Positions 1 to 8,726 of a stretch of 35,787 nucleotides of DNA are shown here, in pieces. Under the pieces are notes generated by a model that had not been told where the DNA came from, ran no database searches, and saw nothing but the letters and a program-made list of their open reading frames with translations. Made by a program: the position numbers and the translations under genes. The stretch comes from Gemmatimonadota bacterium. GTDB taxonomy: Bacteria; Gemmatimonadota; Gemmatimonadetes; Longimicrobiales; Gaopeijiaceae. Position 1 is the first letter of the stretch. Each line of letters starts with the position of its first letter. Where the stretch lies: NCBI GenBank assembly GCA_022561145.1, contig JADFRS010000019.1, positions 1 through 35,787 of the forward strand, given 5' to 3'.

Positions 1-1
1 T

Positions 2-415
2 GAAGCGCCCGATACCGTTGTGGTGCGGGTGATCGAGGACGGCCCGATGCCGATGGGCCCCTTCGTGTACCTGGCGCAGTGCGCCGGCTGTCACGGGCCG
101 ACCGGCACGGAGGGCCCCAACGACCGCCTGGTCGGGACGACCCCCTGGGAACAGTGGCCGAGCGGCCGGGCCATCGGCAACTACTGGCCCTACGCCACCA
201 CGCTGTTCGACTACATAAGCAAGGCGATGCCCCAGCTGACGCCGGGCACGCTCACGGCCGACGAAACCTACGCGGTGATCGCATACATCCTGAACCTGAA
301 CGGGCTCGTCCCGGACGACGGGGTCATGAACGCCGAGACGCTCCCCGCGGTCGTGATGCCGGCCCGGGACAAGTTCGTGCCGGACGACCGACGGGGTGGG
401 GCGGAGGTGCGGTAG
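2..415 (+). CDS. Cytochrome c subunit, SoxD/SorB-like sulfite dehydrogenase (3' part)
   Basis: The frame is open from the window edge, so only the C-terminal ~137 residues are present. A single c-type heme motif, CAGCH, lies near the start of the visible part. The following sequence, with IGNYWPYATTLFDYISKAMP, TADETYAVIAYILNLNG and a closing MNAETLPAVVMP block, is the pattern I know from SoxD/SorB cytochromes that accept electrons from a molybdopterin sulfite dehydrogenase (SoxC/SorA) in the periplasm. The molybdoenzyme gene would be expected just upstream, outside the window. The listed GTG at 20 is only the first start-like codon, not the true start. It converges with the XRE operon across 32 bp. 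Other monoheme cytochromes with this C-terminal block remain possible. Confidence 0.8.
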   Translation, partial: EAPDTVVVRVIEDGPMPMGPFVYLAQCAGCHGPTGTEGPNDRLVGTTPWEQWPSGRAIGNYWPYATTLFDYISKAMPQLTPGTLTADETYAVIAYILNLNGLVPDDGVMNAETLPAVVMPARDKFVPDDRRGGAEVR

Positions 416-447
416 CGGCCGACCCGCCGTCAGTCTATCCCTCCGGC

Positions 448-654
448 TCAATCTTCCGGATCATCGCGGGGATCGAATATGTCGTCGATCCTCAGGTCGA
501 ACGCCTCCGCCAGCTTGAAGGCCAGAGATAGAGACGGATCGTGCTTGCTGGTCTCGACTGCGTTGATTGCCTGCCGGGAAACGCCGACGTGCTCGCCGAG
601 ATCGGCTTGGCTCCACCGGCGCTCCGCACGAAGAACCCGAAGCCGGTTCTTCAT
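448..654 (-). CDS. XRE/Cro-CI family transcriptional regulator (68 aa)
   Basis: A one-domain DNA-binding protein. The helix-turn-helix is WSQADLGEHVGVSRQAINAVE (about residues 14-34), followed by the usual LAFKLAEAF and an acidic tail. This length and tail match the small COG1476-type repressors found beside small membrane proteins. The ORF track gives a longer form (118 aa), but its extra N-terminus reads through the upstream gene; the ATG at 654 overlaps that gene's stop as ATGA, indicating translational coupling. It is the last gene of the hydrolase, membrane protein, regulator operon. I infer that it represses its own operon through the palindromes at 2009-2059. Confidence 0.9.
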   Translation of the reverse strand: MKNRLRVLRAERRWSQADLGEHVGVSRQAINAVETSKHDPSLSLAFKLAEAFDLRIDDIFDPRDDPED

Positions 655-1049
655 CTGGCGCGCCACAGCAGTACGCGGTAGATGATGCCATAGGTTGCGA
701 TCAACGTTGGCAGCACCCAGATCATCGAGATTCGCGGCGCGTTGATCGAGCCTTCCAAAAAGCCGTAGCCAAAGCTGAGGAAACCCACGATGCCCGCACC
801 CCACAAGAGCGCCTCCGATTCGACACTACGCAGGAACTCATCCACGGCTCGGAATCTCACCACGAAGGCGTGCAGGGCGTAGAGAGCGGGCACCATCGGC
901 AGCAGCGAAAGCGCGCCGGCCCGCCATCCTGTAACCTCCAGCCCATTGATCGTCCATACCGAGGCGAGCACTACCCCGCTGTAGACGAGCATGGCCCCGC
1001 CGAAATGCACCAGATAGCGTTTGGTTGCAGCCTTGGTCGGACTGCTCAT
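651..1049 (-). CDS. Small four-helix membrane protein of an XRE-regulated operon
   Basis: 132 residues with about four hydrophobic segments (roughly residues 14-35, 44-64, 81-100 and 108-127) and short charged loops, including VVRFRAVDEFLRSVESEALLWG between helices two and three. The start ATG overlaps the stop of the hydrolase (TGATG) and its stop overlaps the regulator start (ATGA), so all three genes are translationally coupled. Small membrane proteins next to short XRE repressors are a recurrent pair in many bacteria; their function is unknown and I do not assign one. No catalytic motif is visible. Confidence 0.75.
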   Translation of the reverse strand: MSSPTKAATKRYLVHFGGAMLVYSGVVLASVWTINGLEVTGWRAGALSLLPMVPALYALHAFVVRFRAVDEFLRSVESEALLWGAGIVGFLSFGYGFLEGSINAPRISMIWVLPTLIATYGIIYRVLLWRAR

Positions 1050-1975
1050 CAGTCCCTCCTCTCGCGATCACCGGTCAGCATTCCGCCGAGTGCATCGGCG
1101 AAGGCGTCGGGTCGGTCCAGCATGATGAAGTGGCGCGAGTCGACAATGATGCGGACATCGACATCAGCCAGTCCGGCGTATTGACCTTCATATATTGCGC
1201 GCAACTGGTCACTCGAATAGGGAGCGCCGTCGCTCCAGGCCGCCAGTACGGTCACACGCGCGCCGACCTTCGCCAATATCGGACGGAAATCGGAGCCCGC
1301 CACTTCGCCCATCGCTTGGGCGACCGCGGCCTGGTCGGACGCCTCCATATAGCCCATCACCTGCTTCTGACCCGACTCGGTGATCGATTGCAGGGCGATG
1401 CCCTGGTGCGCAAAGCCGAGGTATTGCTCTCGCGGCATACCGGCCATTCGCATGCGGAGTGCCGCGCCGTACTGCGCGGCGGCCTCGGGCGTCACCGTCG
1501 GATCGAACAGAGCGGCGTAGAATGGCGCGCTATCGACAACGAGGACCCGGCCCACGGCATCGGGACGCGCGGCCGCCAGCTGCAGGGCGATTTGCCCGCC
1601 AATGGAATGACCGACGAGAACCGCGTCCTGCAGTCCCTCCTCATCGAGATAGTCTGCCAGCGCGCCGACTGCCAGTTCGACATAGGGGGCGATCGGATCC
1701 ACTGCCGATAGGCCCGCGAAACCGGCGAGCGTGACGATGTGAAGGTCGTGGCTGTCGACGATGCTCGCGGCGGCCGCATCCCAGACAGCGCCCGGGGAGC
1801 CCAGGCCGGGGATGATAACGACCGGCCGGCCCCCGTCGGCGCCGCGACGTTCGACCTCGAATCGTGACTCTTTCGACTCCTGCGCCACGCTCTCGGGAAG
1901 ATTCGCAGTGAAAATGGCGATCGCGATGGTGACCCAGAGTGCGGGCTTGAAAGGTTCAAAGGCCCTGCAATGCAT
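1049..1975 (-). CDS. Exported alpha/beta-fold hydrolase
   Basis: 308 residues. The N-terminus has a hydrophobic stretch (WVTIAIAIFTANLPESVAQ) that looks like a signal peptide, so the enzyme probably acts in the periplasm. The fold is shown by VVIIPGLGSPGAVWD (oxyanion strand and loop), the nucleophile elbow GHSIGG with Ser at about residue 123, and a late histidine in DSRHFIMLDRP. The acid residue is probably the Asp in AAWSDGAP. The substrate cannot be read from sequence. The ATG at 1975 has a good AAGGAG ribosome site at 1983-1988 on the minus strand. It is the first gene of the operon and is preceded by a near-consensus promoter with two palindromes. Confidence 0.85.
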   Translation of the reverse strand: MHCRAFEPFKPALWVTIAIAIFTANLPESVAQESKESRFEVERRGADGGRPVVIIPGLGSPGAVWDAAAASIVDSHDLHIVTLAGFAGLSAVDPIAPYVELAVGALADYLDEEGLQDAVLVGHSIGGQIALQLAAARPDAVGRVLVVDSAPFYAALFDPTVTPEAAAQYGAALRMRMAGMPREQYLGFAHQGIALQSITESGQKQVMGYMEASDQAAVAQAMGEVAGSDFRPILAKVGARVTVLAAWSDGAPYSSDQLRAIYEGQYAGLADVDVRIIVDSRHFIMLDRPDAFADALGGMLTGDRERRD

Positions 1976-2008
1976 GGGAAGACTCCTTATCAGGTTTTAT
2001 TGACTGAA

Positions 2009-2026
2009 TGTCAGGATAACCTTACA
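2009..2026. promoter_or_regulatory. Operator-like palindrome 1 (TGTCAGG-N4-CCTTACA)
   Basis: Half-sites TGTCAGG and TGTAAGG (reverse complement of CCTTACA) agree at 6 of 7 positions around a 4-bp centre. The site covers the -10 region of the minus-strand promoter. I infer a binding site for the XRE regulator encoded by the same operon. Confidence 0.5.
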
Positions 2027-2047
2027 CAAAGAAGCGGCGGGTGTCAA
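2019..2047 (-). promoter_or_regulatory. Promoter of the hydrolase/membrane protein/XRE operon
   Basis: On the minus strand a perfect -35 TTGACA (2042-2047) is followed after exactly 17 bp by TAAGGT (2019-2024) as -10. The AAGGAG ribosome site and the ATG at 1975 follow at a normal distance. Both promoter boxes sit inside the palindromes listed separately. Confidence 0.6.
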
Positions 2048-2059
2048 GTAGACCTGACT
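2042..2059. promoter_or_regulatory. Operator-like palindrome 2 (TGTCAAG-N4-CCTGACT)
   Basis: Same 7-4-7 layout as palindrome 1, with half-sites TGTCAAG and AGTCAGG. It covers the -35 box. Its centre is 33 bp from that of palindrome 1, about three helical turns, so two dimers would bind the same DNA face. Confidence 0.5.
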
Positions 2060-2063
2060 TTTC

Positions 2064-2845
2064 ATGAGGCGAGAGGCGTTGCCGTTGTTCAGCATTTGGC
2101 TGCGGCGCGCGCGCCGCCGTTGGGGTCGGGTGGGGCCGTTGCTGGTCTGGGTGAGGGCGGTGGTCGATCTCCTCGGCGCGCATATCGGTGCCCGCCGAGG
2201 AGCGGCTCGTAAGACTGACGGAGGAGAGGTGATGGGACAGCTTTGGGATGAGGTTCGTCTGGCCGTGCGCACGTTGATCGCGACGCCCGGGTTTTCGCTC
2301 GTCGTCATCGTAACCCTGGCCCTGGGGATCGGCGCCAACACGGCAATCTTCAGCGTGGTGAACGGAGTGCTCCTCCGGGCGTTGCCGTACGAGGATCCGG
2401 AGGATCTGGGCCTCGTCCCTTCTCGACCTACGTGGAGGACCAGCTCGCGCCGACGGAGTTCGCGCTGCTTCTCGTAGCGATCTTCGCCGGGGTGGCGCTC
2501 GTGCTGGCATCGGTGGGCCTCTACGGAGTGATCGCCTACACCGTGCGTCAACGTACGGCCGAACTCGGAGTCCGCATGGCCTTCGGTGCAGAGCCTGGAG
2601 CGATCCTCCGGCTGGTGCTCAAGCACGGGCTGTCCCTGACCGCCGTGGGCCTGATCGTCGGTCTCGCGACTTCTCTCCTCGCGACACGGGCTCTGTCTGG
2701 GCTGCTCTTTGGCGTCGACACCTTCGACCCGCGTACCTTCGCCGCTCTGACCCTACTCTTGGCCGCGGTGGCGTTCTGTGCCTGCTGGGTTCCGGCCCGC
2801 AGAGCGACACGGATGGACCCGGCAGAAGTCCTCCGGGGCGATTAG
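2064..2845 (+). pseudogene. ADOP-family FtsX-like ABC permease, internal deletion
   Basis: Two ends of one ADOP permease remain. The first part (to about 2415) ends in the membrane start typical of this family, [20 protein letters not shown] followed by [16 protein letters not shown]. The second, in another frame from about 2420, begins [19 protein letters not shown] and carries the last FtsX transmembrane bundle to the usual terminal DPAEVLRGD. The macB-like periplasmic domain and the second and third helix groups, about 500-600 residues in intact members, are missing. The join lies near 2410-2425 and changes the frame. A single functional protein is unlikely. Intact ADOP genes are common in Acidobacteriota and Gemmatimonadota, which is part of the taxonomic argument. 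Confidence 0.85.
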
Positions 2846-2972
2846 CGGCCGTGGGACTCGGGGTCTGGCCGCAGAAACAGCCCTGAGATCATGGCTTGTA
2901 CGGCCGGCGTGGTCCTTTCACTGAGCGACGTCAGCTCGCGTCGTATACGAACTCATAAAACGTTGACCGCCT

Positions 2973-5228
2973 CTACCGCGGACCGGGAGGCAGGTGCGTA
3001 AGCAGATATCGCACCATGAGCATCCGCACGTGCAGCGACGTGCCCTCCCCCTCTCGGAGACCGTGGTTGCGGTTGGGATAGGCCATGTAGTCGAATGACT
3101 TGCCCAACTCAATGAGACGATCCACCAGCCCCTCCGTGATCTCGAGGTGGGTGTTGGTCTCCCCCGTGCCGTGGATGATCAGGAGGTCCCCCTTCAGGCC
3201 TTTGGCGAAGTTGATTGGGGCGGACCGGCGGTATCCCTCGGGGTTTTCCTCGCGGGTCCGCATGTAGATTTCCTGGAACCACGCATTGTAGAGATGCGGC
3301 TGCGGTTTGGGTGCCACAGCGATCCCTAGGTGATAGACATCCGGCTTCCGGAACATGGCGTTGAGTGTATTCGAGCCACCGCCGCTCCAACCCCAGATGC
3401 CCACCCGGGATAGATCGACGTACGGTCGTGTACGAGCCAGCTCCTGTAGACCCGCCGCTTGCTCTTCGGTCGATAGCGGGCCGAGGCTGCCGAACACCGC
3501 CCGCCGCCACGCGGCCCCTTTGGGCGCCGGCGTGCCACGGGTGTCCATACACACCACGAGATACCCGAGGTCGGCGATCACGCGATGGAAGTGGGCGTGG
3601 CTGCGGGCCCACTGGTCCAATACGTCCTGTGCGTGCGGCTCCGAGTATTGGTACACGAAGACGGGATACCTCCGGGACGGATCGAAGTCGCGGGGTTTGA
3701 TCATCCACGCGTCCATCACCACGCCGCCGCCGATATCGAGCTGGAGAAACTCGGTGGGCCCAGAGATCAACGACTCCGCCCTGTTGCGCAGCTCGTCATT
3801 GTCTTCGAGGACGCGCACCACCCGGTGCTCCGGCAGCTGTACCAGCTCGGTGACCGGGGGCGTGTCGAACGTCGAGTAGGTATGGAACGCCCATCTGGCG
3901 TCGGGCGAGAAATCGTAATTGTGCGTGCCGGGTTGGTCCGCGGGGGTAACCCGTTCGGGCTCTCGGGTGCCGTCCAACGGCACGCGATAGAGATACCGCT
4001 GGGTCGCATTGTCAGGGGAAGCGAGGTAGTAGAATCGGCCTCCCGCTTCGTCCACCATGCCGCGTTCGATGATGTCGAAGGCTCCGGGCGTTAGGAGAGC
4101 CTGCTCCTCTCCGTCGCGCGAGACGACATAGGCGTGGCGCCAGCCGTCCTTTTCGCTCAGCAATACGAACGCGCGACCCCCGTGGATCCACTCCAGGCCG
4201 CTATTCAACCGGTAGCTCGCAACAACCCACGCAGGATCGGATTCGTGGTACATGCGGGTCACCGCACCGGTGCGGACGTCGGCAATGAGGAACTCACGTT
4301 CATCCCGACCACGGCTCCTCCATTCCACCAGCAGTTCCTGTGAATTCGTGGCCCAGTCGACCGGTCCGAGGTAGAATCCCTCGGCTGGGGCGGGAAGCGA
4401 GAGCCACAGCGGCTCGCCTCCCTGGGCATCGACTACGCCAACACGCAAAGTCGCAATCGTCTCGCCTACCCTGGCAAAGCGGACTTCTGTGAACCCTCTA
4501 TACGATGGATCGCCCGGGACGAGCATCGCCCGCAACCGGACCTCGGACACGTCCGACTGTACGTAGGCGATCCGCCTTCCGTCGGGACTCCACACAGCGC
4601 GACTGTTCGACACCGACCCCACGGCCCCGTCCGTGGTGAGCGGAATCGTCCGGTCGAGACTCAGATCGTAGACATGCAGGTTGCCCCGATCAGCGTACAG
4701 GAAGCGTTGCCCGTCCGGTGAAATGCTGTTGTCCATGCCACCCCCACCGACGCCTGCAACGACTCGGCGAAGCGTCCCTGAACTCCGCTCCAGAATCCAG
4801 TAGTCGTTTACGCTGTTTCCCGCCTCGCGCCTACTCGCCTGCAGCAGCAGCCGGTCGCCGTCCGGCATCAGGGCGTAGTCTTCAATGGCAAGGGGGTCGG
4901 TCGCGCCCGGAGGAACGAGTTGCGACCGTGAGGCCAGCACGGTGCGTTCGCCGCTGGCCGCATCATAGCGTACCAGTTCTCGTGCATTCGTCCCGGGCGC
5001 CGGCTCCAGCATGGTGTAGCCCGAACCGTCCCGGAGCCATGTGGCTCGAAAGGATCGCGGATTGAATTCCCCGCGCTCGTAGATCGCTCGGAGTCGTGCT
5101 TCGGCTTCGGCTGGGACCTGGGCGGAGGCATCGACGCCTTGAAGCGTGAGTACGGCTGCGATACCGGCCAGACAGAGACACGGCGTGATCCTTCTCTTCA
5201 GCAATGTTCTAGGCTCTGTGAAGATCAT
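2973..5228 (-). CDS. S9 family (DPP IV-like) prolyl oligopeptidase with altered triad
   Basis: 751 residues. A signal peptide (ITPCLCLAGIAAVLTLQGVDASAQ) is followed by a beta-propeller domain of the DPP IV N-terminal type (about residues 60-490; repeats such as ISPDGQRFLYADRGNLHVYD and WSPDGRRIAYVQ). The C-terminal peptidase S9 domain has the nucleophile in GWSGGG (Ser at about 615; the family usually has GWSYGG) and a histidine in NRNHGLREG (about 722). Where DPP IV enzymes have DDN with the catalytic Asp, this protein reads HGTGETNTHLE, so Thr at about 691 occupies the Asp position. It may be a divergent subfamily using another acid, or inactive. No strong ribosome site precedes the ATG. 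It is divergent from the GH95 gene. Confidence 0.85.
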   Translation of the reverse strand: MIFTEPRTLLKRRITPCLCLAGIAAVLTLQGVDASAQVPAEAEARLRAIYERGEFNPRSFRATWLRDGSGYTMLEPAPGTNARELVRYDAASGERTVLASRSQLVPPGATDPLAIEDYALMPDGDRLLLQASRREAGNSVNDYWILERSSGTLRRVVAGVGGGGMDNSISPDGQRFLYADRGNLHVYDLSLDRTIPLTTDGAVGSVSNSRAVWSPDGRRIAYVQSDVSEVRLRAMLVPGDPSYRGFTEVRFARVGETIATLRVGVVDAQGGEPLWLSLPAPAEGFYLGPVDWATNSQELLVEWRSRGRDEREFLIADVRTGAVTRMYHESDPAWVVASYRLNSGLEWIHGGRAFVLLSEKDGWRHAYVVSRDGEEQALLTPGAFDIIERGMVDEAGGRFYYLASPDNATQRYLYRVPLDGTREPERVTPADQPGTHNYDFSPDARWAFHTYSTFDTPPVTELVQLPEHRVVRVLEDNDELRNRAESLISGPTEFLQLDIGGGVVMDAWMIKPRDFDPSRRYPVFVYQYSEPHAQDVLDQWARSHAHFHRVIADLGYLVVCMDTRGTPAPKGAAWRRAVFGSLGPLSTEEQAAGLQELARTRPYVDLSRVGIWGWSGGGSNTLNAMFRKPDVYHLGIAVAPKPQPHLYNAWFQEIYMRTREENPEGYRRSAPINFAKGLKGDLLIIHGTGETNTHLEITEGLVDRLIELGKSFDYMAYPNRNHGLREGEGTSLHVRMLMVRYLLTHLPPGPR

Positions 5229-5428
5229 GTTCTACGTTCCCGGAGATCAGTACGCACTTCATTCGGTGCCGATCGAAGATACAGATCCAGACACGGCCCG
5301 GCATGGTTTCGTTCACGGGCCTTTCCGGGTGCACGTCTCGAATCGGGTCGAAGGACCAAACTCGCTTCGCCAAAACGTGACGGATAGGTTGGCAACGCTC
5401 CTCCACCGCTCGACATCGAGGTCGTCAC
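5229..5428. other. Divergent intergenic region, S9 peptidase / GH95
   Basis: 200 bp between two oppositely oriented genes for secreted hydrolases, so promoters for both should lie here. I see a TAGGTT hexamer on the plus strand near 5386, like the -10 used elsewhere in the window, but no convincing -35. Small ORFs across it look like shadows. No repeat or operator was convincing. Confidence 0.4.
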
Positions 5429-7876
5429 GTGCATCCGCACACCGTGTCTTCGATCACCACCGCGGCCGCGCTCATGCTCTTGGCCGCCCCGGCGCATGCG
5501 CAGGACAATCCCGCATCGCCGCTCAAGCTCTGGTACGACGAGCCCGCGTCAGCCTGGAATCAGGCGCTCCCGGTGGGGAACGGCCGCCTCGGTGCCATGA
5601 TCTTCGGTGGCGTCGAGCGGGAGCGCATCCAACTGAACGAAGAGACCCTCTGGTCAGGAGGGCCGTACGACCCCGTCGTCGCGGGGGCGCACGAGGCTCT
5701 GCCCCGGATCCGCGACTACCTCTTCGATGGGGACTTCGTGCGGGCTCACGACCTCTTCGGACGCACAATGATGGGTGTGCCCTACGAGATGATGAAGTAC
5801 CAGCCGTTCGCGGACCTTTGGCTGGACTTCCCGGGCCATGAAGGCGCGACGGATTACAGGAGGGAGCTCGATCTGAGGGACGGCGTGGCCCGGGTGAGTT
5901 ACGTGGTCGACGGGACTACCTATCTTCGCGAGGTGTTCTCAAGCGCCGTGGATCAGGTGGTGGTAGTCCGCATCACGGCCGACCGCCCCGGTGCTGTGAC
6001 CTTCTCCGCGAACCTGCACGGGGTGAGGAACCCCGCGCACTCCAACTACGGCACAGACTACTTCCTCATGGACGGGATCCCTCCGGGGGATCTCCGGGTC
6101 ACTGGAAAGAGCTCCGACTACCTGGGCATCGAGGGCCGCCTGCGCTACGAGGGACGCGTCCGGGCGAGAGTGAGCGGCGGGACCACCGAGGTGGACTATC
6201 GCACCCTCCACGTGCGGGACGCCGACGAGGCAGTCCTCGTGTTCGCAGCGGCTACGAGCTTCGTCGACTACCGGAACGTGTCGGCAAGTCCGGCTGAACG
6301 CGTGCAAGCTGCGCTTTCCAACGTTCGTGACCGCAGTTGGGATGCGATGCGAACCGATCACGTACGCGAGCACCGCTCCTGGTTCGATCGGGTAGAGCTG
6401 ACCCTCGGAGCCCCCGCCGCGGCTGGGCCGAGCTTGCCCACGGATGAGCGCATCGAGCGCTTCGCCGACAACCCCGATCCCGGCCTGGCAGCGCTCTACT
6501 ACCAGTTCGGTCGGTATCTGCTCATCGCAAGCTCCCGGCCGGGCACCCAGCCCGCCAATCTCCAGGGGATCTGGAACGACAACCCAAACCCGTCGTGGGA
6601 CAGCAAGTACACCATCAACATCAACCTGCCGATGAACTACTGGCCCGCCGAGACGGGCAACTTGCAAGAACTTGTGCAGCCTCTGGAGCGCTTCACCTAC
6701 GAGGTGGCCGAGGCAGGCGCGGCCACGGCCCGGGAGCACTGGAACGCACGCGGATGGGTGCTGCACCAGAATACCGACCTGTGGCGGGCCACCACCCCCA
6801 TGGACGGTCCTTCGTGGGGTGCGTGGCCCGTGGGCGGGGCGTGGATCATGACGATCCTGTACGAGCACTACCGTTTCAGCCGAGACGAGGCCTACCTGGA
6901 GCGCATCTACCCGGCGCTCCGGGGGCAGACGCAGTTCCTCCTCGACATCCTCGTGGAGCATCCAGACTATGGATGGCTGGTCACGGCGCCCTCGAACTCG
7001 CCCGAGAATTTTCCCGCATGGCCGGGCAACGGACGCTTCTTCGACGAAGTGAGTGGGCTTTTTCTCAAGGCGCGCACCATGGCCGCGGGCCCGACCATGG
7101 ACATGCAGATCATCCGTGAGGTCTTCGCCGAGTTCGTCGAAGCCGCTTCTATTCTGGGCATGGACGGTGAGCTCGCCGCAGAGGCGAACGCGGCCCGCTC
7201 GCGATTGGCACCGAACCAGATCGGGAAACACGGCCAGCTCCAGGAATGGATCGAGGATTACGACGAGATCGAGCCCGAACACAGACACCTCTCTCACCTC
7301 TGGGGCCTTTACCCCGGCAGCGAGATCACCGCGGCCTCTGGTGATCTGACGCGCGCGGCCGCTGTCTCCCTCGACCGGCGCGGCACGGGCGGATGCGGAT
7401 GGTCGTACGGCTGGAAGATGGGTCTGCGAGCTCGGCTCCTGGACGGCGAAAAGGCGCTCCTACAGCTGCGTGCGCTCCTCACTGAATCGTCGCTTCCCAA
7501 CTTCTTCTCGCTTTGCTCAGGAGTACTCCAGGTAGACGGCAACTTCGGCGCGACCGCCAGCATCGCCGAGATGCTGCTCCAATCACAGAACGGCATGATC
7601 CGGCTTCTTCCAGCGCTTCCGTCCGAGTGGTCACAGGGAAGCGTCAACGGGCTCAGGGCCCGGGGCGGGTTCACGGTGTCCATGAGGTGGACGGACGGAT
7701 CGCTGATGGAGGCCGGCCTCGAGGCGTCGGTGGACGGGCCCTGCCGAGTCGTGGCCGAGGGTCTGACGGCCGTGCTCTCGGAGGGGCGCACCATTCCCCT
7801 CACCCTCACCGCCGACGGCAGCTTCCAGTTCGAAGCTCACGCCGGTTTCAGTTACCAACTGATGTTCGAAGGATGA
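5429..7876 (+). CDS. GH95 family glycoside hydrolase (alpha-L-fucosidase type)
   Basis: 815 residues, the normal length for GH95. The start is the GTG at 5429, with GAGG about 8 nt upstream; it gives a signal peptide (ALMLLAAPAHAQ) so the enzyme is exported. Family signatures in order: LKLWYDEPASAWNQALPVGNGRLG and QLNEETLWSGGPYDP at the N-terminal beta-domain, NLQGIWNDNPNPSWDSKYT and INLPMNYWPAETGNL (with Asn 397 and Asn 399 in NIN, the motif that holds the catalytic asparagines in characterised members), APSNSPEN, GPTMDMQIIRE, HLSHLWGLYPG, and a late QVDGNFGATASIAEMLLQS block. GH95 enzymes release L-fucose, or L-galactose in some subgroups, from glycan ends by inversion. Exact specificity cannot be read here. 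Confidence 0.93.
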   Translation: MHPHTVSSITTAAALMLLAAPAHAQDNPASPLKLWYDEPASAWNQALPVGNGRLGAMIFGGVERERIQLNEETLWSGGPYDPVVAGAHEALPRIRDYLFDGDFVRAHDLFGRTMMGVPYEMMKYQPFADLWLDFPGHEGATDYRRELDLRDGVARVSYVVDGTTYLREVFSSAVDQVVVVRITADRPGAVTFSANLHGVRNPAHSNYGTDYFLMDGIPPGDLRVTGKSSDYLGIEGRLRYEGRVRARVSGGTTEVDYRTLHVRDADEAVLVFAAATSFVDYRNVSASPAERVQAALSNVRDRSWDAMRTDHVREHRSWFDRVELTLGAPAAAGPSLPTDERIERFADNPDPGLAALYYQFGRYLLIASSRPGTQPANLQGIWNDNPNPSWDSKYTININLPMNYWPAETGNLQELVQPLERFTYEVAEAGAATAREHWNARGWVLHQNTDLWRATTPMDGPSWGAWPVGGAWIMTILYEHYRFSRDEAYLERIYPALRGQTQFLLDILVEHPDYGWLVTAPSNSPENFPAWPGNGRFFDEVSGLFLKARTMAAGPTMDMQIIREVFAEFVEAASILGMDGELAAEANAARSRLAPNQIGKHGQLQEWIEDYDEIEPEHRHLSHLWGLYPGSEITAASGDLTRAAAVSLDRRGTGGCGWSYGWKMGLRARLLDGEKALLQLRALLTESSLPNFFSLCSGVLQVDGNFGATASIAEMLLQSQNGMIRLLPALPSEWSQGSVNGLRARGGFTVSMRWTDGSLMEAGLEASVDGPCRVVAEGLTAVLSEGRTIPLTLTADGSFQFEAHAGFSYQLMFEG

Positions 7877-7979
7877 CATGAAGGCGCTCATGTTCCGCCC
7901 CCTCCGCTGGGACTACTTTGTCCGGCATCTGCTCGGAGTAGACCCAGCCAGGGAGTTCGAGACCGGGAGGGTAGCCCCC

Positions 7980-8702
7980 ATGTCCACGTCCACACGCATC
8001 AAAATCCTCAGTTGGGTTGGCCTGGCGGTTGCTTTCGGTGCCTGCGGCGGGCAGGGGACAGACCCGGTGGATGATCGACGCACCGTGACCTGGCATGCCA
8101 TCGAGTGGAGTGGAGGTACGGTCAACCTGGCGGTGCTTCCCCCTCCCCAGGTAGGGTCGGGTGGCCACCCTGTCGTCTTCGCGCTTTCCTGGGGCGCTGG
8201 GTCGGCAGACCTCGTAATAGGATTCCTGGAGACGTACTGGGCCGTGGAACCGGGGAATCGAGGGTACTTCGTCGTGGCGCCTGAGGTAACGGGATCGACG
8301 CTGGCCGATATCGCCGACGAGCTGCTGCCCGCGATTTTCTCCTGGATGGACGCGGAGCTGCCCTACGACCCTACGCAGGTTGCGCTGGTAGGGGCGTCGA
8401 ACGGGGGGAGGGGGATCTTCCACGCCGCACTGTCACAACCGAATCGATTCCGGGCCCTGGTGGGGCTCCCTGGCGAATACTCCGGTGATCCCGGGAATCT
8501 GGCCGTGTTATCAGGCAAACCCGTATGGCTCATGGTTGGAGAGTTCGATCAGGGGTGGGTGGTGGCGGCCCAGGCTACTGCGGATGCGCTTTCGGCGGTT
8601 GGGGCCGAGGTCACGCTGGAGGTGTTGGCAGAGCAGGGGCACGTCCTCTTGCTCAGCCCTTCGGTCCTCATGAACTGGATCGATGACGCGCTCGGGCGGT
8701 AG
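7980..8702 (+). CDS. Alpha/beta hydrolase lipoprotein, esterase-like
   Basis: The ATG at 7980 is chosen because GGGAGG lies just upstream and because it yields a lipoprotein signal (IKILSWVGLAVAFGACGG, acylated Cys at about residue 23); the ORF track's longer form adds 34 residues unlike a leader. The 240-residue product has an oxyanion strand in VVFALSWGAGSADL, a nucleophile elbow GASNGG, an acidic residue in MVGEFDQGW and a histidine in EQGHVLLLSP. This layout resembles dienelactone hydrolase or PHB-depolymerase-like esterases. Lying 103 bp after the GH95 gene, it could remove acyl groups from the same glycans, but that is inference only. Confidence 0.75.
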   Translation: MSTSTRIKILSWVGLAVAFGACGGQGTDPVDDRRTVTWHAIEWSGGTVNLAVLPPPQVGSGGHPVVFALSWGAGSADLVIGFLETYWAVEPGNRGYFVVAPEVTGSTLADIADELLPAIFSWMDAELPYDPTQVALVGASNGGRGIFHAALSQPNRFRALVGLPGEYSGDPGNLAVLSGKPVWLMVGEFDQGWVVAAQATADALSAVGAEVTLEVLAEQGHVLLLSPSVLMNWIDDALGR

Positions 8703-8726
8703 CGAGTCCCCTGGCCGGGAGAGAAC

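Noticed and set aside
5939-7297. 452-codon minus-strand ORF inside GH95
   Set aside because: Exact antisense of a clearly recognised enzyme; its translation lacks any domain pattern and reflects GC-rich third positions.
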